A stretch of DNA of 64,000 nt from Neisseria subflava. Its GTDB lineage: Bacteria; Pseudomonadota; Gammaproteobacteria; Burkholderiales; Neisseriaceae. The notes under the pieces were generated by a model, which saw only the letters and a program-made list of their open reading frames with translations, made no database searches and was not told where the DNA came from. Positions within the stretch are counted from its first letter, which is position 1. Each line of letters opens with the position of its first letter. Shown piece after piece: positions 34,313 through 42,771 of this stretch. The position numbers and the translations under genes were made by a program. The stretch lies in contig NZ_CP073115.1 in NCBI RefSeq assembly GCF_024205705.1, forward strand, positions 1,922,001-1,986,000. Direction: 5' to 3'.

Positions 34313-35314
34313 ATGAAAAAAACCATTATTCTTGCCGTTCCCTACATGTACGGACTGGATCAATGTATCGAAAAAAATCTGCGTTTTCTTGGTTTTGATG
34401 TCATTAATCTGTGCTATGACGACCGAGATTCCTATTATCCGAACTTGGGCAGCAGACTCAAAAACTTCTACCACAAACACATCACCAAAGACGGCAACTA
34501 TAAAAAATACCTCAAATACAGCCGCCACCTCGACGACATTCAGCAAAAATTGGCCTTGCTAAACGGCAAAAAAGCCGATTATGCGCTCTGTATCCGCGCC
34601 AATATTTACCCCAAAGAGATTATCGCCACCATCCGCGAACACAGCAATGTTTGCGTGAATTATCAATGGGATGGCGTAGGCCGCTTCCCAGACATCATTG
34701 AATATTTGGATTATTTTGACCAATGCTGGGTTTTCGACCCCGACGATATTCAAAAATATCCGCAATGCCGTTTCAAAGCCACCACCAATTTTTACTTTGA
34801 CTTTCCCGTAGCGGAATATGCGCCCACCAACAAACTCTACTTTTTAGGTGGCTACGAACTCCGACGCGAAGAGCAAACCAAACGCTTTATCCAAGAAACC
34901 GAACGCCTCAACCTACCCTTGGATTTTCATATCTACTGCAAAGACGACAGGGCTGAAAAAGCCTTCGGACACAACGGCATCCGCTATCTCGACCGCAGCA
35001 GCATCCTCAGCTTTGAAGAAAACCTCAGCCAAGTGCAAAGTTGCGGCGCAGTCGTAGATTTTGCACAATTCGAACATTACGGCTTATCATTCCGTATCTT
35101 TGATGCGTTGCGTTTCGATAAAAAACTGATTACCACCAACAAACATATCTTGGAGATCGACCTATACCACCCAGACCGTGTGTTCGTATGGGACGGCGGT
35201 GATTTAGACGCATTGCCTGAATTTTTGGCACGCCCGTATCAGCAACCTGACCCTGAAATCAAAGCCTATTATTCGTTTACACAATGGCTAAACCGCCTGC
35301 TCGGCATTGATTAA
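34313..35314 (+). CDS. Putative GT-B-type glycosyltransferase, paralogue 1
   Basis: The 333-residue soluble protein begins MKKTIILAVPYMYGLDQCIE. Its C-terminal part carries GLSFRIFDALRFDKKLITTN, resembling the PF13524-like R-x-FEa-l-a-g-LITd motif of GT-B transferases. The N-terminal half has NYQWDGVGRFPDI. It is clearly paralogous to the next gene, with matching blocks along the length. No ribosome site precedes the ATG. Its neighbours are a second copy and a GT8 enzyme, which suggests a role in building a surface glycan such as lipooligosaccharide. The donor and acceptor are not evident and the family assignment is by pattern only. Confidence 0.6.
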   Translation: MKKTIILAVPYMYGLDQCIEKNLRFLGFDVINLCYDDRDSYYPNLGSRLKNFYHKHITKDGNYKKYLKYSRHLDDIQQKLALLNGKKADYALCIRANIYPKEIIATIREHSNVCVNYQWDGVGRFPDIIEYLDYFDQCWVFDPDDIQKYPQCRFKATTNFYFDFPVAEYAPTNKLYFLGGYELRREEQTKRFIQETERLNLPLDFHIYCKDDRAEKAFGHNGIRYLDRSSILSFEENLSQVQSCGAVVDFAQFEHYGLSFRIFDALRFDKKLITTNKHILEIDLYHPDRVFVWDGGDLDALPEFLARPYQQPDPEIKAYYSFTQWLNRLLGID

Positions 35315-35370
35315 CCCTATTGCCTATGGCAAATATAACCTGCCTGACAAAATATTATATTGAATACATT

Positions 35371-36441
35371 ATGAGTAAGAAAAAAGTCATTCTCGCCATG
35401 CCGGAACTCTTCAAAATCCACGAACTCATTATTGAGAACTTGGAAAAATGCGGATTTGAAGTGCTGTCTCTGACCTATGAAGAAAAAGAGTTCAAATACA
35501 AAAATGTATTTCAACGGCTGAAAAAAATCTGGTATCGAAATATTCTTGGACAAAAAGACTTCAAAAAACGGACCATGTTCCGCGCCGTAGAAGAACGCCT
35601 CAATACCCTGTTAAGCGAACATCCCGAACAAGCGGATTATTGCTTCATGATTTGGCTGGGGGCCTATCCGAAAGACTTCATCGCCAAGCTCAGAGCGCAT
35701 TCAAAATTAATGGTGTATTACAACTGGGAAGCCCTGACCTTCTTAAAAGAAGACTTCGACAACATCGAATTTTTCGACAAATTTTACTTTTTCGATCCGT
35801 TTGACCAAGGCAAACATCCCGAATACACCGAAAAACTCTTTCCAACCACCAGCTTCTACTTTGACAGCTTCAGGCCGTCTGAAAACCCGCAAAACAAAAT
35901 CTTGTTTATCGGCTCGTACGCTGCCGACCGCAACAATGACATCCGTGCATTTTGCGAAGCTGCGCGTTCAATCGGTTTAGAAATAGATTTCCGCTTAGCC
36001 AGCAAGAAAATTGAAGAAGAACAAGCGGCTTTAGGCATTCCTGAAGTCGAGTTCTTCTCATTTGAAAACGCCCTCTCCTATCGTCAAAACTTAGAAGAAG
36101 CGGCCAAATCCTCCGTATTGGTAGATTTCCTCAACCGCAAGCACTACGGCCTCTCTTTGCGGATTTTCGAAGCGATCGGTTTGGAAAAAAAACTGATTAC
36201 GACCAATCCGACCATCGTACATTACGATTTTTATCACCCGAACAATATGTTCTACTGGAATGGAAGCAACCTTGACGAACTCAAAGCCTTCCTGACCTTG
36301 CCGTATGTACCGCTTGCCCCCGGCCTGAAACACAAATACAGCTTCAGCAACTGGATCAGCTGCGCATTTGATATTGAACCGAATATCCCTATCGGATTAC
36401 CTGAAATCGATAGAGAAGTTGTGGAGAATTTAAATGTTTAA
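35371..36441 (+). CDS. Putative GT-B-type glycosyltransferase, paralogue 2
   Basis: The 356-residue protein starts MSKKKVILAMPELFKIHELI. Its block GLSLRIFEAIGLEKKLITTN matches the preceding gene almost position for position, as do FDPFDQGKHPEY and YHPNNMFYWNGSNLDEL. An in-frame DUS at 35872-35883 encodes FRPSENP. The frame opens at 35320, but the aligned start is 35371. The last eight bases overlap the GT8 gene start, so they are coupled. Tandem duplication with divergence is the likely origin. Substrate unknown. Confidence 0.6.
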   Translation: MSKKKVILAMPELFKIHELIIENLEKCGFEVLSLTYEEKEFKYKNVFQRLKKIWYRNILGQKDFKKRTMFRAVEERLNTLLSEHPEQADYCFMIWLGAYPKDFIAKLRAHSKLMVYYNWEALTFLKEDFDNIEFFDKFYFFDPFDQGKHPEYTEKLFPTTSFYFDSFRPSENPQNKILFIGSYAADRNNDIRAFCEAARSIGLEIDFRLASKKIEEEQAALGIPEVEFFSFENALSYRQNLEEAAKSSVLVDFLNRKHYGLSLRIFEAIGLEKKLITTNPTIVHYDFYHPNNMFYWNGSNLDELKAFLTLPYVPLAPGLKHKYSFSNWISCAFDIEPNIPIGLPEIDREVVENLNV

Positions 36442-37471
36442 TCGAGAAAAATTAGTATTAGAAACTGTTCATATCCGCAAAAGAGAATTCATTGAACAGC
36501 CGAAACATATTGTTTATGCAGCCGATCAAAACTATATCAAACACATCGGCACTGCGTTACTTTCTGTATTGCAAAACAATACCAGCCCAATACATTTTCA
36601 TTTGTTAGTTAGTGGTTCAGAAGGTTATGATTTTAATATTTTTAATCAAATTGAAACATCAAATCAAAACTACTCAATAAGCGTTTACCATTTAAATACA
36701 GAATACTTTTCTACCCTGCAAACTACCCATTATTTTACTATCGCTATGTATTACCGTATGAGTATCCCTTGCTTATTAAAAGGTATTGCTCATACTGCAC
36801 TTTATCTAGATACTGATGTACTGTGCTTGGGTAACATTGATGATTTATTTGAAATCGACATTTCAAATTCTTTGATTGCCGCCGTACCTGATGCAATCTT
36901 ATACAGAGCATATATAAAACAACTCAATCAATTTGGTTTTACAGATACTGAGCCTTATTTCAACTCCGGGGTCATTCTATTCAATATTGACAAATGGAAT
37001 GATATGGCAATAGATAAAATTTTGTCTGAAAAAATGCAAGCCGTAGAAAAACAGAATTTTAAACTCTCCTGTCCAGACCAAGATATTTTGAATTTAGCCT
37101 GTATAGGTCATGTACACTGGCTTTCAGAAAACTTTAACTGGATACATTGGCATCAAAAATACAGTGAATTAATCGACAATCCCAACAATATCCGCTTAGT
37201 CCATTTTGTTGGTCATATCAAACCGTGGCATCAATTAGGCTTCCACCCTGCATATGATCAATATTTTAAGAATTCCCCATGGAATAACGGATATCTAGAA
37301 CAACCTCTATCAACTTGGTTGCCCTTTCCAAATCCTAAAAGGAAATTTAGACAAGCAGCCAAACGGCTTTGGAAACAAGGACAAAAAAAGCAAGCATGGG
37401 CATACTACAAAGAATATTTATTACGAAGAATCAACAAACGACGGTATCAAGCACCCTCACTAGGTAAATAA
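36434..37471 (+). CDS. Glycosyltransferase family 8 protein
   Basis: The 345-residue protein has the GT8 layout: HIVYAADQNYIKHIGTALLS near residue 30, the DxD in LYLDTDVLCLGNIDDLF near 125, PYFNSGVILFNIDKWND, DQDILNLA near 215 and HFVGHIKPW near 257. GT8 members such as LgtC, WaaI and WaaJ add galactose or glucose to LOS/LPS cores. The C-terminal 45 residues are strongly basic, suggesting membrane attachment. The gene is visibly more AT-rich than its neighbours and contains no DUS, signs of acquisition. Its start overlaps the previous gene; a DUS begins at its stop (37471). Confidence 0.88.
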   Translation: MFNREKLVLETVHIRKREFIEQPKHIVYAADQNYIKHIGTALLSVLQNNTSPIHFHLLVSGSEGYDFNIFNQIETSNQNYSISVYHLNTEYFSTLQTTHYFTIAMYYRMSIPCLLKGIAHTALYLDTDVLCLGNIDDLFEIDISNSLIAAVPDAILYRAYIKQLNQFGFTDTEPYFNSGVILFNIDKWNDMAIDKILSEKMQAVEKQNFKLSCPDQDILNLACIGHVHWLSENFNWIHWHQKYSELIDNPNNIRLVHFVGHIKPWHQLGFHPAYDQYFKNSPWNNGYLEQPLSTWLPFPNPKRKFRQAAKRLWKQGQKKQAWAYYKEYLLRRINKRRYQAPSLGK

Positions 37472-37516
37472 GGCCGTCTGAAACCATTTTTCCCAATCGC
37501 AATTAAGGAATAAAAC

Positions 37517-38263
37517 ATGAGTACACAAGATTTAAGCGGCAAAATCGCTTTGGTAACCGGCGCATCGCGCGGTATTGGTGCGGCGATTGCCGATACTTTG
37601 GCTGCGGCCGGTGCAAAAGTTATCGGTACAGCCACCAGTGAGAGCGGTGCGGCTGCAATCAGCGAACGCTTGGCACAGTGGGGCGGCGAAGGCCGTGCAT
37701 TGAATTCTGCTGAACCTGAAACCATCGAAAACCTGATTGCCGACATCGAAAAAGAATTCGGCAAACTGGATATTTTGGTCAACAACGCCGGCATTACCCG
37801 TGACAACCTCCTGATGCGCATGAAAGAGGAAGAATGGGACGACATCATGCAGGTCAACCTCAAATCTGTGTTCCGTGCCTCCAAAGCCGTATTGCGCGGC
37901 ATGATGAAACAGCGTACCGGCCGCATTATCAACATCACATCCGTTGTCGGCGTGATGGGCAATGCCGGTCAAACCAACTATGCGGCGGCAAAAGCAGGCT
38001 TAATCGGCTTCTCCAAATCTATGGCACGTGAAGTCGGCAGCCGCGGCATTACCGTCAACTGCGTCGCCCCCGGCTTTATCGACACCGATATGACCCGCGC
38101 CCTGCCGGAAGAAACCCGCAAAACCTTTGAAGCGCAAACTTCTTTGGGCAAATTCGGTGAAGCGCAAGATATTGCCGATGCAGTCTTGTTCTTGGCTTCT
38201 GATCAGGCAAAATACATTACCGGTCAGACACTTCATGTCAACGGCGGCATGTTGATGCCTTAA
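37517..38263 (+). CDS. fabG: 3-oxoacyl-ACP reductase
   Basis: The 248-residue short-chain dehydrogenase reduces 3-oxoacyl-ACP with NADPH. It has the cofactor loop VTGASRGIGAAIADTLAAAG, NNAGITRDNLLMRM, the catalytic serine in NITSVVG, and YAAAKAGLIGFSKSMARE for the Y-x-x-x-K pair near residue 155. AAGGAA precedes the ATG. It belongs with fabD and fabH but is separated from fabD by the glycosyltransferase genes. Confidence 0.97.
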   Translation: MSTQDLSGKIALVTGASRGIGAAIADTLAAAGAKVIGTATSESGAAAISERLAQWGGEGRALNSAEPETIENLIADIEKEFGKLDILVNNAGITRDNLLMRMKEEEWDDIMQVNLKSVFRASKAVLRGMMKQRTGRIINITSVVGVMGNAGQTNYAAAKAGLIGFSKSMAREVGSRGITVNCVAPGFIDTDMTRALPEETRKTFEAQTSLGKFGEAQDIADAVLFLASDQAKYITGQTLHVNGGMLMP

Positions 38264-38280
38264 ACCGTTTGTTTATTTAA

Positions 38281-38312
38281 AGGCCGTCTGAATATTTCAG
38301 ACGGCCCTTTTT
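38281..38312 (+). terminator. DUS-pair terminator after fabG
   Basis: AG-DUS 38281-38292 pairs with 38296-38307 across a 3-base gap and is followed by five T. Confidence 0.8.
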
Positions 38313-38531
38313 GTCAATCAAAACACTACTTTACATTCTATCTTGATATAATCTTAATAATCCGTTAGATAACGCTCGAAACAGTAAGTCCAAATAAGCA
38401 TGATACAGGAAATCAAATCGCAGAAATGAAGTTCATTCTGTGCGTTTTTATTTGGGTTTGCTGTCGGTTTTCGACGTGTTTCAGACGGCCTATATAACAA
38501 TAGCTACTTTTAACGAAAGGCCGCCCACTCT
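38313..38531 (+). promoter_or_regulatory. Leader region of the KefB-like gene
   Basis: An extended -10 candidate TTGATATAATC lies at 38343-38353. Between 38390 and 38455 an 8-bp inverted repeat (CCAAATAA/TTATTTGG) encloses a smaller imperfect stem. A lone DUS is near 38480. No known riboswitch was recognised. Confidence 0.35.
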
Positions 38532-40514
38532 ATGCACGAATTCTCCCTCGGTCCCATTGTCATTGTCCTGTTGGTTTCCGTCATTACGGTTATCTGCTGT
38601 CGCAAGTTCAACATTCCTTCCATGCTCGGTTATCTTTTGGTCGGTTTTATTGCCGGTCCGGGTATGTTCAAACTGATTCCGCAAAGCCACGCCACCGACT
38701 ATTTGGGCGAAATCGGCATTGTGTTCTTGATGTTCAGCATCGGTCTCGAATTCTCCCTGCCCAAACTCAAAGCCATGCGCCGCCTCGTATTCGGCTTGGG
38801 CGGTTTGCAAGTCATCATTACCATGCTCTCAATTATGGGCATTTTGATGGCAATGGGCACGCCGTTTAACTGGGCGTTTGCCACTGCGGGCGCACTGACC
38901 ATGTCGTCCACCGCCATTGTCAGCCGCATTCTGTCGGAGAAAACTGAGCTGGGTCAGCCGCATGGTCAAATGGCCATGGGTGTTTTGCTGATGCAAGATA
39001 TTGCCGTTGTACCGCTGATGATTCTGATTCCGGCACTTGCCGGCGGCAGCGAAGGCAACTTATGGGTAGAGCTGGGCTTGGCCGGTTTGAAAATGTTGCT
39101 GACCTTGGGCATTTTGTTCGTTGTCGGCAGCCGTGTGATGTCACGCTGGTTCAGACTGGTTGCCAAACGCAAATCGTCCGAACTCTTCATGATCAACGTT
39201 TTGCTGGTTACTTTGGGCGTAGCTTATCTGACAGAGCTTGAAGGCCTGTCTATGGCATTGGGCGCATTCGTCGCCGGTATGCTGCTTTCCGAAACCGAAT
39301 ACCGCATTCAGGTGGAAGACGACATCCGTCCATTCCGCGATATCCTGCTGGGCTTCTTCTTCATTACCGTCGGTATGAAACTCGATATTCAGGCGCTGAT
39401 CGGCAACTGGCAGCAAATCCTGATTTTGTTGGCAATCCTGTTGATTTTGAAAGCACTGGTCGTCTTCATCATCGCTTTGCGCATGAAAAACCCTACGAGC
39501 GACAGCCTCAAAAGTGCGCTTTATTTGGCACAAGGTGGCGAGTTCGGCTTCGTAATGCTGGCTATTTCCAGCAAAATCAATATGGTTTCGCCCGAATTGG
39601 AACAAGCAGCCACTGCTGCCGTCTTGCTCTCCATGATTGCCGCACCATTTATCTTGGGCAGCAGCGATGCCATCGTCAGCCGCTTCGTCAAATCCGACTG
39701 GGACATGAAAGCCTTGGACTTACACTCCATGCTGGTGGAAACCATGAGCAAATCCGAACACGTCCTGATTATCGGTTTCGGACGCGGCGGTCAATCGGTT
39801 GCCCGTGTATTGGCGCAAGAAGGCATCCCCTACTTTGCCCTTGACTTGGATATTGCCCGCGTACAAGTGGCACGCAACGCAGGCGAACCGGTTTCCTTTG
39901 GCGATGCCAAACGCCGTGAAGTCTTGGAAGCCGCCGGCTTGGGACGCGCCAAAATGGTGGTCATCACGCTGAACAATATGCACGAGACCCAACATGTTCT
40001 CGGCAACATCATGTCCATGCATCCGAGCATGCCAGTTTATGTTCGAGCCACCAATGACGATTACGTCAAAACCTTTACCGAAATGGGTGCGGAAGAAACC
40101 GTCTCCGATACCAAAGAAACCAGCCTGGTGCTGGCAAGCTATGCCATGTTGGGTCACGGTCTCTCTTACAACCATGTTTATCAAACCATAACCCATATCC
40201 GTCACAGCCGCTATGCATCTTTGCAAGACTTGTTTGTCGGCAGTGATGATGACAGCTTCTCCGACGAAGACAGCAAGGCCGTCTGCCGCCATGCTTTCCC
40301 ATTGCAAGGCGAGGCACACGCCATCGGCAAAACCATCCGTGAATTGCCATTGGCAGCGCATTATCTGAAACTATTGTTTATCCGCCGCAATACCGGAAAA
40401 ATCCAAGACCTTGACCCTGATTTCGTTCTGGAAACCGGTGACATTTTGGTTGTTGCAGGCAAGCAGGAAGAAATTATTTCCTTTGAAAACTGGTGCTTGC
40501 AGGGAGACATCTAA
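38532..40514 (+). CDS. CPA2-family cation:proton antiporter (KefB/KefC-like)
   Basis: The 660-residue protein has an N-terminal membrane domain of about twelve helices (residues 1-390), with GYLLVGFIAGPGMFKLIPQS, GIVFLMFSIGLEFS and ALYLAQGGEFGFVMLA, typical of CPA2 exchangers. A TrkA-N domain follows (HVLIIGFGRGGQSVARVLAQ near residue 415), then a TrkA-C domain at the C-terminus. These export K+ or Na+ in exchange for H+ and are gated by nucleotides or glutathione adducts. Whether it is Kef-type glutathione-gated cannot be decided. It is monocistronic, followed by tRNA genes. Confidence 0.9.
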   Translation: MHEFSLGPIVIVLLVSVITVICCRKFNIPSMLGYLLVGFIAGPGMFKLIPQSHATDYLGEIGIVFLMFSIGLEFSLPKLKAMRRLVFGLGGLQVIITMLSIMGILMAMGTPFNWAFATAGALTMSSTAIVSRILSEKTELGQPHGQMAMGVLLMQDIAVVPLMILIPALAGGSEGNLWVELGLAGLKMLLTLGILFVVGSRVMSRWFRLVAKRKSSELFMINVLLVTLGVAYLTELEGLSMALGAFVAGMLLSETEYRIQVEDDIRPFRDILLGFFFITVGMKLDIQALIGNWQQILILLAILLILKALVVFIIALRMKNPTSDSLKSALYLAQGGEFGFVMLAISSKINMVSPELEQAATAAVLLSMIAAPFILGSSDAIVSRFVKSDWDMKALDLHSMLVETMSKSEHVLIIGFGRGGQSVARVLAQEGIPYFALDLDIARVQVARNAGEPVSFGDAKRREVLEAAGLGRAKMVVITLNNMHETQHVLGNIMSMHPSMPVYVRATNDDYVKTFTEMGAEETVSDTKETSLVLASYAMLGHGLSYNHVYQTITHIRHSRYASLQDLFVGSDDDSFSDEDSKAVCRHAFPLQGEAHAIGKTIRELPLAAHYLKLLFIRRNTGKIQDLDPDFVLETGDILVVAGKQEEIISFENWCLQGDI

Positions 40515-40531
40515 TTATCGGCAAATAAATC

Positions 40532-40560
40532 TTGCGCGCATCAGGATTTTTTGGTTTAAT
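40532..40560 (+). promoter_or_regulatory. tRNA operon promoter
   Basis: TTGCGC (40532-40537), 17 bases, TTTAAT (40555-40560), 24 bases before the first tRNA, with a GC-containing discriminator as in stable RNA promoters. Confidence 0.65.
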
Positions 40561-40583
40561 AGCGTCTTCGCAAATTTGCGCAT

Positions 40584-40659
40584 GGGTGATTAGCTCAGTT
40601 GGTAGAGCGTCTGCCTTACAAGCAGAATGTCGGCGGTTCGACTCCGTCATCACCCACCA
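40584..40659 (+). tRNA. tRNA-Val (anticodon UAC), copy 1
   Basis: A 76-base cloverleaf with CCA encoded. Acceptor GGGTGAT pairs with ATCACCC, anticodon loop CTTACAA gives UAC for GUA codons, and the T-arm has GGTTCGACTCC. Confidence 0.97.
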
Positions 40660-40692
40660 AGTTTCTTTTTCATTGTCTTTGACAGTGGATGC

Positions 40693-40769
40693 GCGGTGGT
40701 AGCTCAGTTGGTTAGAGTACCGGCCTGTCACGCCGGGGGTCGCGGGTTCGAGCCCCGTCCGCCGCGCCA
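40693..40769 (+). tRNA. tRNA-Asp (anticodon GUC), copy 1
   Basis: A 77-base cloverleaf with CCA encoded. Acceptor GCGGTGG pairs with CCGCCGC (one G-U), the anticodon loop CTGTCAC gives GUC, and the T-arm is GCGGGTTCGAGCCCCGT. Confidence 0.96.
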
Positions 40770-40808
40770 TTATTTTAAAATACTGATTCTTCAGTATCTC
40801 CCTTTTTC

Positions 40809-40884
40809 GGGTGATTAGCTCAGTTGGTAGAGCGTCTGCCTTACAAGCAGAATGTCGGCGGTTCGACTCCGTCATCACCCACCA
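40809..40884 (+). tRNA. tRNA-Val (anticodon UAC), copy 2
   Basis: Identical to the copy 225 bases upstream, with CCA encoded, as part of a tandem Val-Asp duplication. Confidence 0.97.
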
Positions 40885-40916
40885 CTTTCCTTTTCATTGT
40901 CTTTGACAGTGGATGC

Positions 40917-40993
40917 GCGGTGGTAGCTCAGTTGGTTAGAGTACCGGCCTGTCACGCCGGGGGTCGCGGGTTCGAGCCCCGTCCGCCGCGCCA
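40917..40993 (+). tRNA. tRNA-Asp (anticodon GUC), copy 2
   Basis: Identical to the copy 224 bases upstream. The spacer before it (CATTGTCTTTGACAGTGGAT) is also repeated, which shows the whole Val-Asp unit was duplicated. Confidence 0.96.
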
Positions 40994-41010
40994 TCAAGTT
41001 AAAAATAAAA

Positions 41011-41037
41011 AATACCGGTTTTTACCGGTATTTTTTT
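41011..41037 (+). terminator. tRNA operon terminator
   Basis: AATACCGGT (41011-41019) and ACCGGTATT (41024-41032) form a 9-bp stem with a TTTT loop and a seven-T tail. Confidence 0.92.
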
Positions 41038-41239
41038 CGTCTGTACCTTATGCCTTTTCATAAAAAATCCAGCTATTTAGATAATATAAAACAGAGTAAC
41101 TTAATAAGGCTGAAAGACATATGGTTTAAATCCTGAAAGATCATCCATCTCAAGCTGACTCACACCAAACGTTTATTCATAAAATCCCTAAATCATCTTT
41201 CAAAATAGACATAAATACTTGCCTCCCCTTCTTACACAA
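41038..41239. other. Non-coding gap between tRNAs and dacB
   Basis: AT-rich sequence with no DUS, no credible frame and no obvious regulatory motif. Confidence 0.4.
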
Positions 41240-41280
41240 AGGCCGTCTGAAAACGTCAATACATTTTCAGACGGCCTTTT
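41240..41280 (-). terminator. DUS-pair terminator after dacB
   Basis: AG-DUS 41240-41251 and complement 41266-41277 form a 12-bp stem with a 14-base loop; a T run follows on the plus side and three T on the minus side. Confidence 0.65.
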
Positions 41281-41288
41281 TTAGCTTA

Positions 41289-42701
41289 TCAAGCCTGATA
41301 CCTAATCATGCAGGAGGCCTTAGCATCAATCCAATGTTCGCCACCGGGCTGAACAATTTTAGACACCAGCTTATCCAAGTCGCGTAAATAATCGGTTGAT
41401 TTTTGGCTGTTGATAATGACGACAACCAGCAACGGCTTTTCGCCCAACCAATACCCAGCCAATGCGCGGACATCTTTAAGCGTACCGGTTTTGAGGCGCA
41501 GGTTTTCACCGGGCTGCTTCAAGCGTGTTTTAAGCGTGCCGTCTTTACCGGCAATCGGCAGCGTACTGATAAACTCGTTTTTAAACGGGCTGAAGTAGGC
41601 TTTTTCCAACATTTGCGCCATCATTCGCGCATTGAGCCGTTCAACGCGGGACAGGCCTGAGCCGTTTTCCAACACCAGCCCTTCCGTATTAATACCGGCA
41701 ACCGCCAGCTCGCTTTTTACGATAGACGCAGCCTTGGCCTGCGCCAGCTTGTAATCAGACATGTTTCCGGCAAATTTAAGGAAAACCGAACGGGCAATCA
41801 GATTATTGGAATGCTTGTTCATATCGGTGAGGATATCGGTAAGCGGTTTGGATAGATGACTCGCCAACACATGCGCGTCATGAGGCGCGACACCTGTTGT
41901 CAGGCCGTCTGAAACCGTGCCGCCTTGTTGGCGCCATTGGTTCACAAAACTTTTGCCGATAAATTCTTTCGTGCTGTACATATTCAGATACAGTTCTTTG
42001 CCCAAGCAGCTTTCCGGCAGCTTGCCCGATACGGTCAGCGTATTGTTTTTATAGGAAGTCTTCATGTGGTTTTTTAAAACACTGCACTTCCCTTCTTTAT
42101 TCTCAAGCGTCAATTTGTTTTGAATATTCAGATTCGGCAGCGGCGGATTGGTACGGATGACCAAGCTTCCGTCCTCTTCTTTTTCAGCACGGAGTTCAAC
42201 GGTTTTATACGCCAACATATTAGGATCGGGCGGCGTCATAAAGCTTTCGGCAGAATCGGAAGCAAAATCATCCGGATTCTTCACATCGCCCCACAGGCTG
42301 CGGTCGAGTATCAGATGTCCGTCAATATGGCGTATGCCCTTATCGCGCATCTGTTGCTGCATTTGCACCAGATCATGCTGGTCAAACACAGGATCGCCGC
42401 TCCCCACCCAATACACGTTACCTTTCAACGTATCGCCTTTGATTAAGCCGTTGGTTTTAAACTCAGTTTTCCAACGATAATCGCCGCCCAACATACGAAA
42501 CGCGGTAAACGCCGTTACCAGCTTCATGGTCGAAGCAGGATTGCGCAATTCATCGGCACGGTGCTCGGCAATCACTTTGCCGCTGTCCAATTCCTGCACA
42601 TAAACGGAAATTTCATTTTCAGGAATACGCCCGAAATCCAAAGCCCATGACGGACAAACCGCCATCATCAGGCCGACTGATAAAATACTTTTCAACTTCA
42701 T
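41289..42701 (-). CDS. dacB: D-alanyl-D-alanine carboxypeptidase/endopeptidase (PBP4/DacB family)
   Basis: The 470-residue periplasmic class C penicillin-binding protein trims and cleaves peptidoglycan cross-links. A signal peptide (MKLKSILSVGLMMAVCPSWA) precedes the domain. The three active-site motifs are visible: SxxK in NPASTMKLVTAF near residue 56, SxN in KHSNNLIARS near 303, and KTG in LRLKTGTLKDV near 405. The long insert between the first two motifs is the PBP4 hallmark. Known as PBP3 in neisseriae. An in-frame DUS is present around 41901-41913. Confidence 0.95.
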   Translation of the reverse strand: MKLKSILSVGLMMAVCPSWALDFGRIPENEISVYVQELDSGKVIAEHRADELRNPASTMKLVTAFTAFRMLGGDYRWKTEFKTNGLIKGDTLKGNVYWVGSGDPVFDQHDLVQMQQQMRDKGIRHIDGHLILDRSLWGDVKNPDDFASDSAESFMTPPDPNMLAYKTVELRAEKEEDGSLVIRTNPPLPNLNIQNKLTLENKEGKCSVLKNHMKTSYKNNTLTVSGKLPESCLGKELYLNMYSTKEFIGKSFVNQWRQQGGTVSDGLTTGVAPHDAHVLASHLSKPLTDILTDMNKHSNNLIARSVFLKFAGNMSDYKLAQAKAASIVKSELAVAGINTEGLVLENGSGLSRVERLNARMMAQMLEKAYFSPFKNEFISTLPIAGKDGTLKTRLKQPGENLRLKTGTLKDVRALAGYWLGEKPLLVVVIINSQKSTDYLRDLDKLVSKIVQPGGEHWIDAKASCMIRYQA

Positions 42702-42738
42702 TGTGTTACAAAATCTTATAAATTCTTACGAGGTACTT

Positions 42739-42769
42739 AGGCCGTCTGAACGTTTCAGACGGCCTTTTT
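42739..42769. terminator. DUS pair between MFS gene and dacB
   Basis: AG-DUS 42739-42750 and complement 42754-42765 form a 12-bp stem with a 3-base gap, with T/A tract on one side. Confidence 0.65.
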
Positions 42770-42771
42770 AT

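Noticed and set aside
40474..40878. Frames of 60-134 codons across the tRNA region
   Set aside because: They translate the tRNA genes themselves and repeat because the tRNAs are duplicated.
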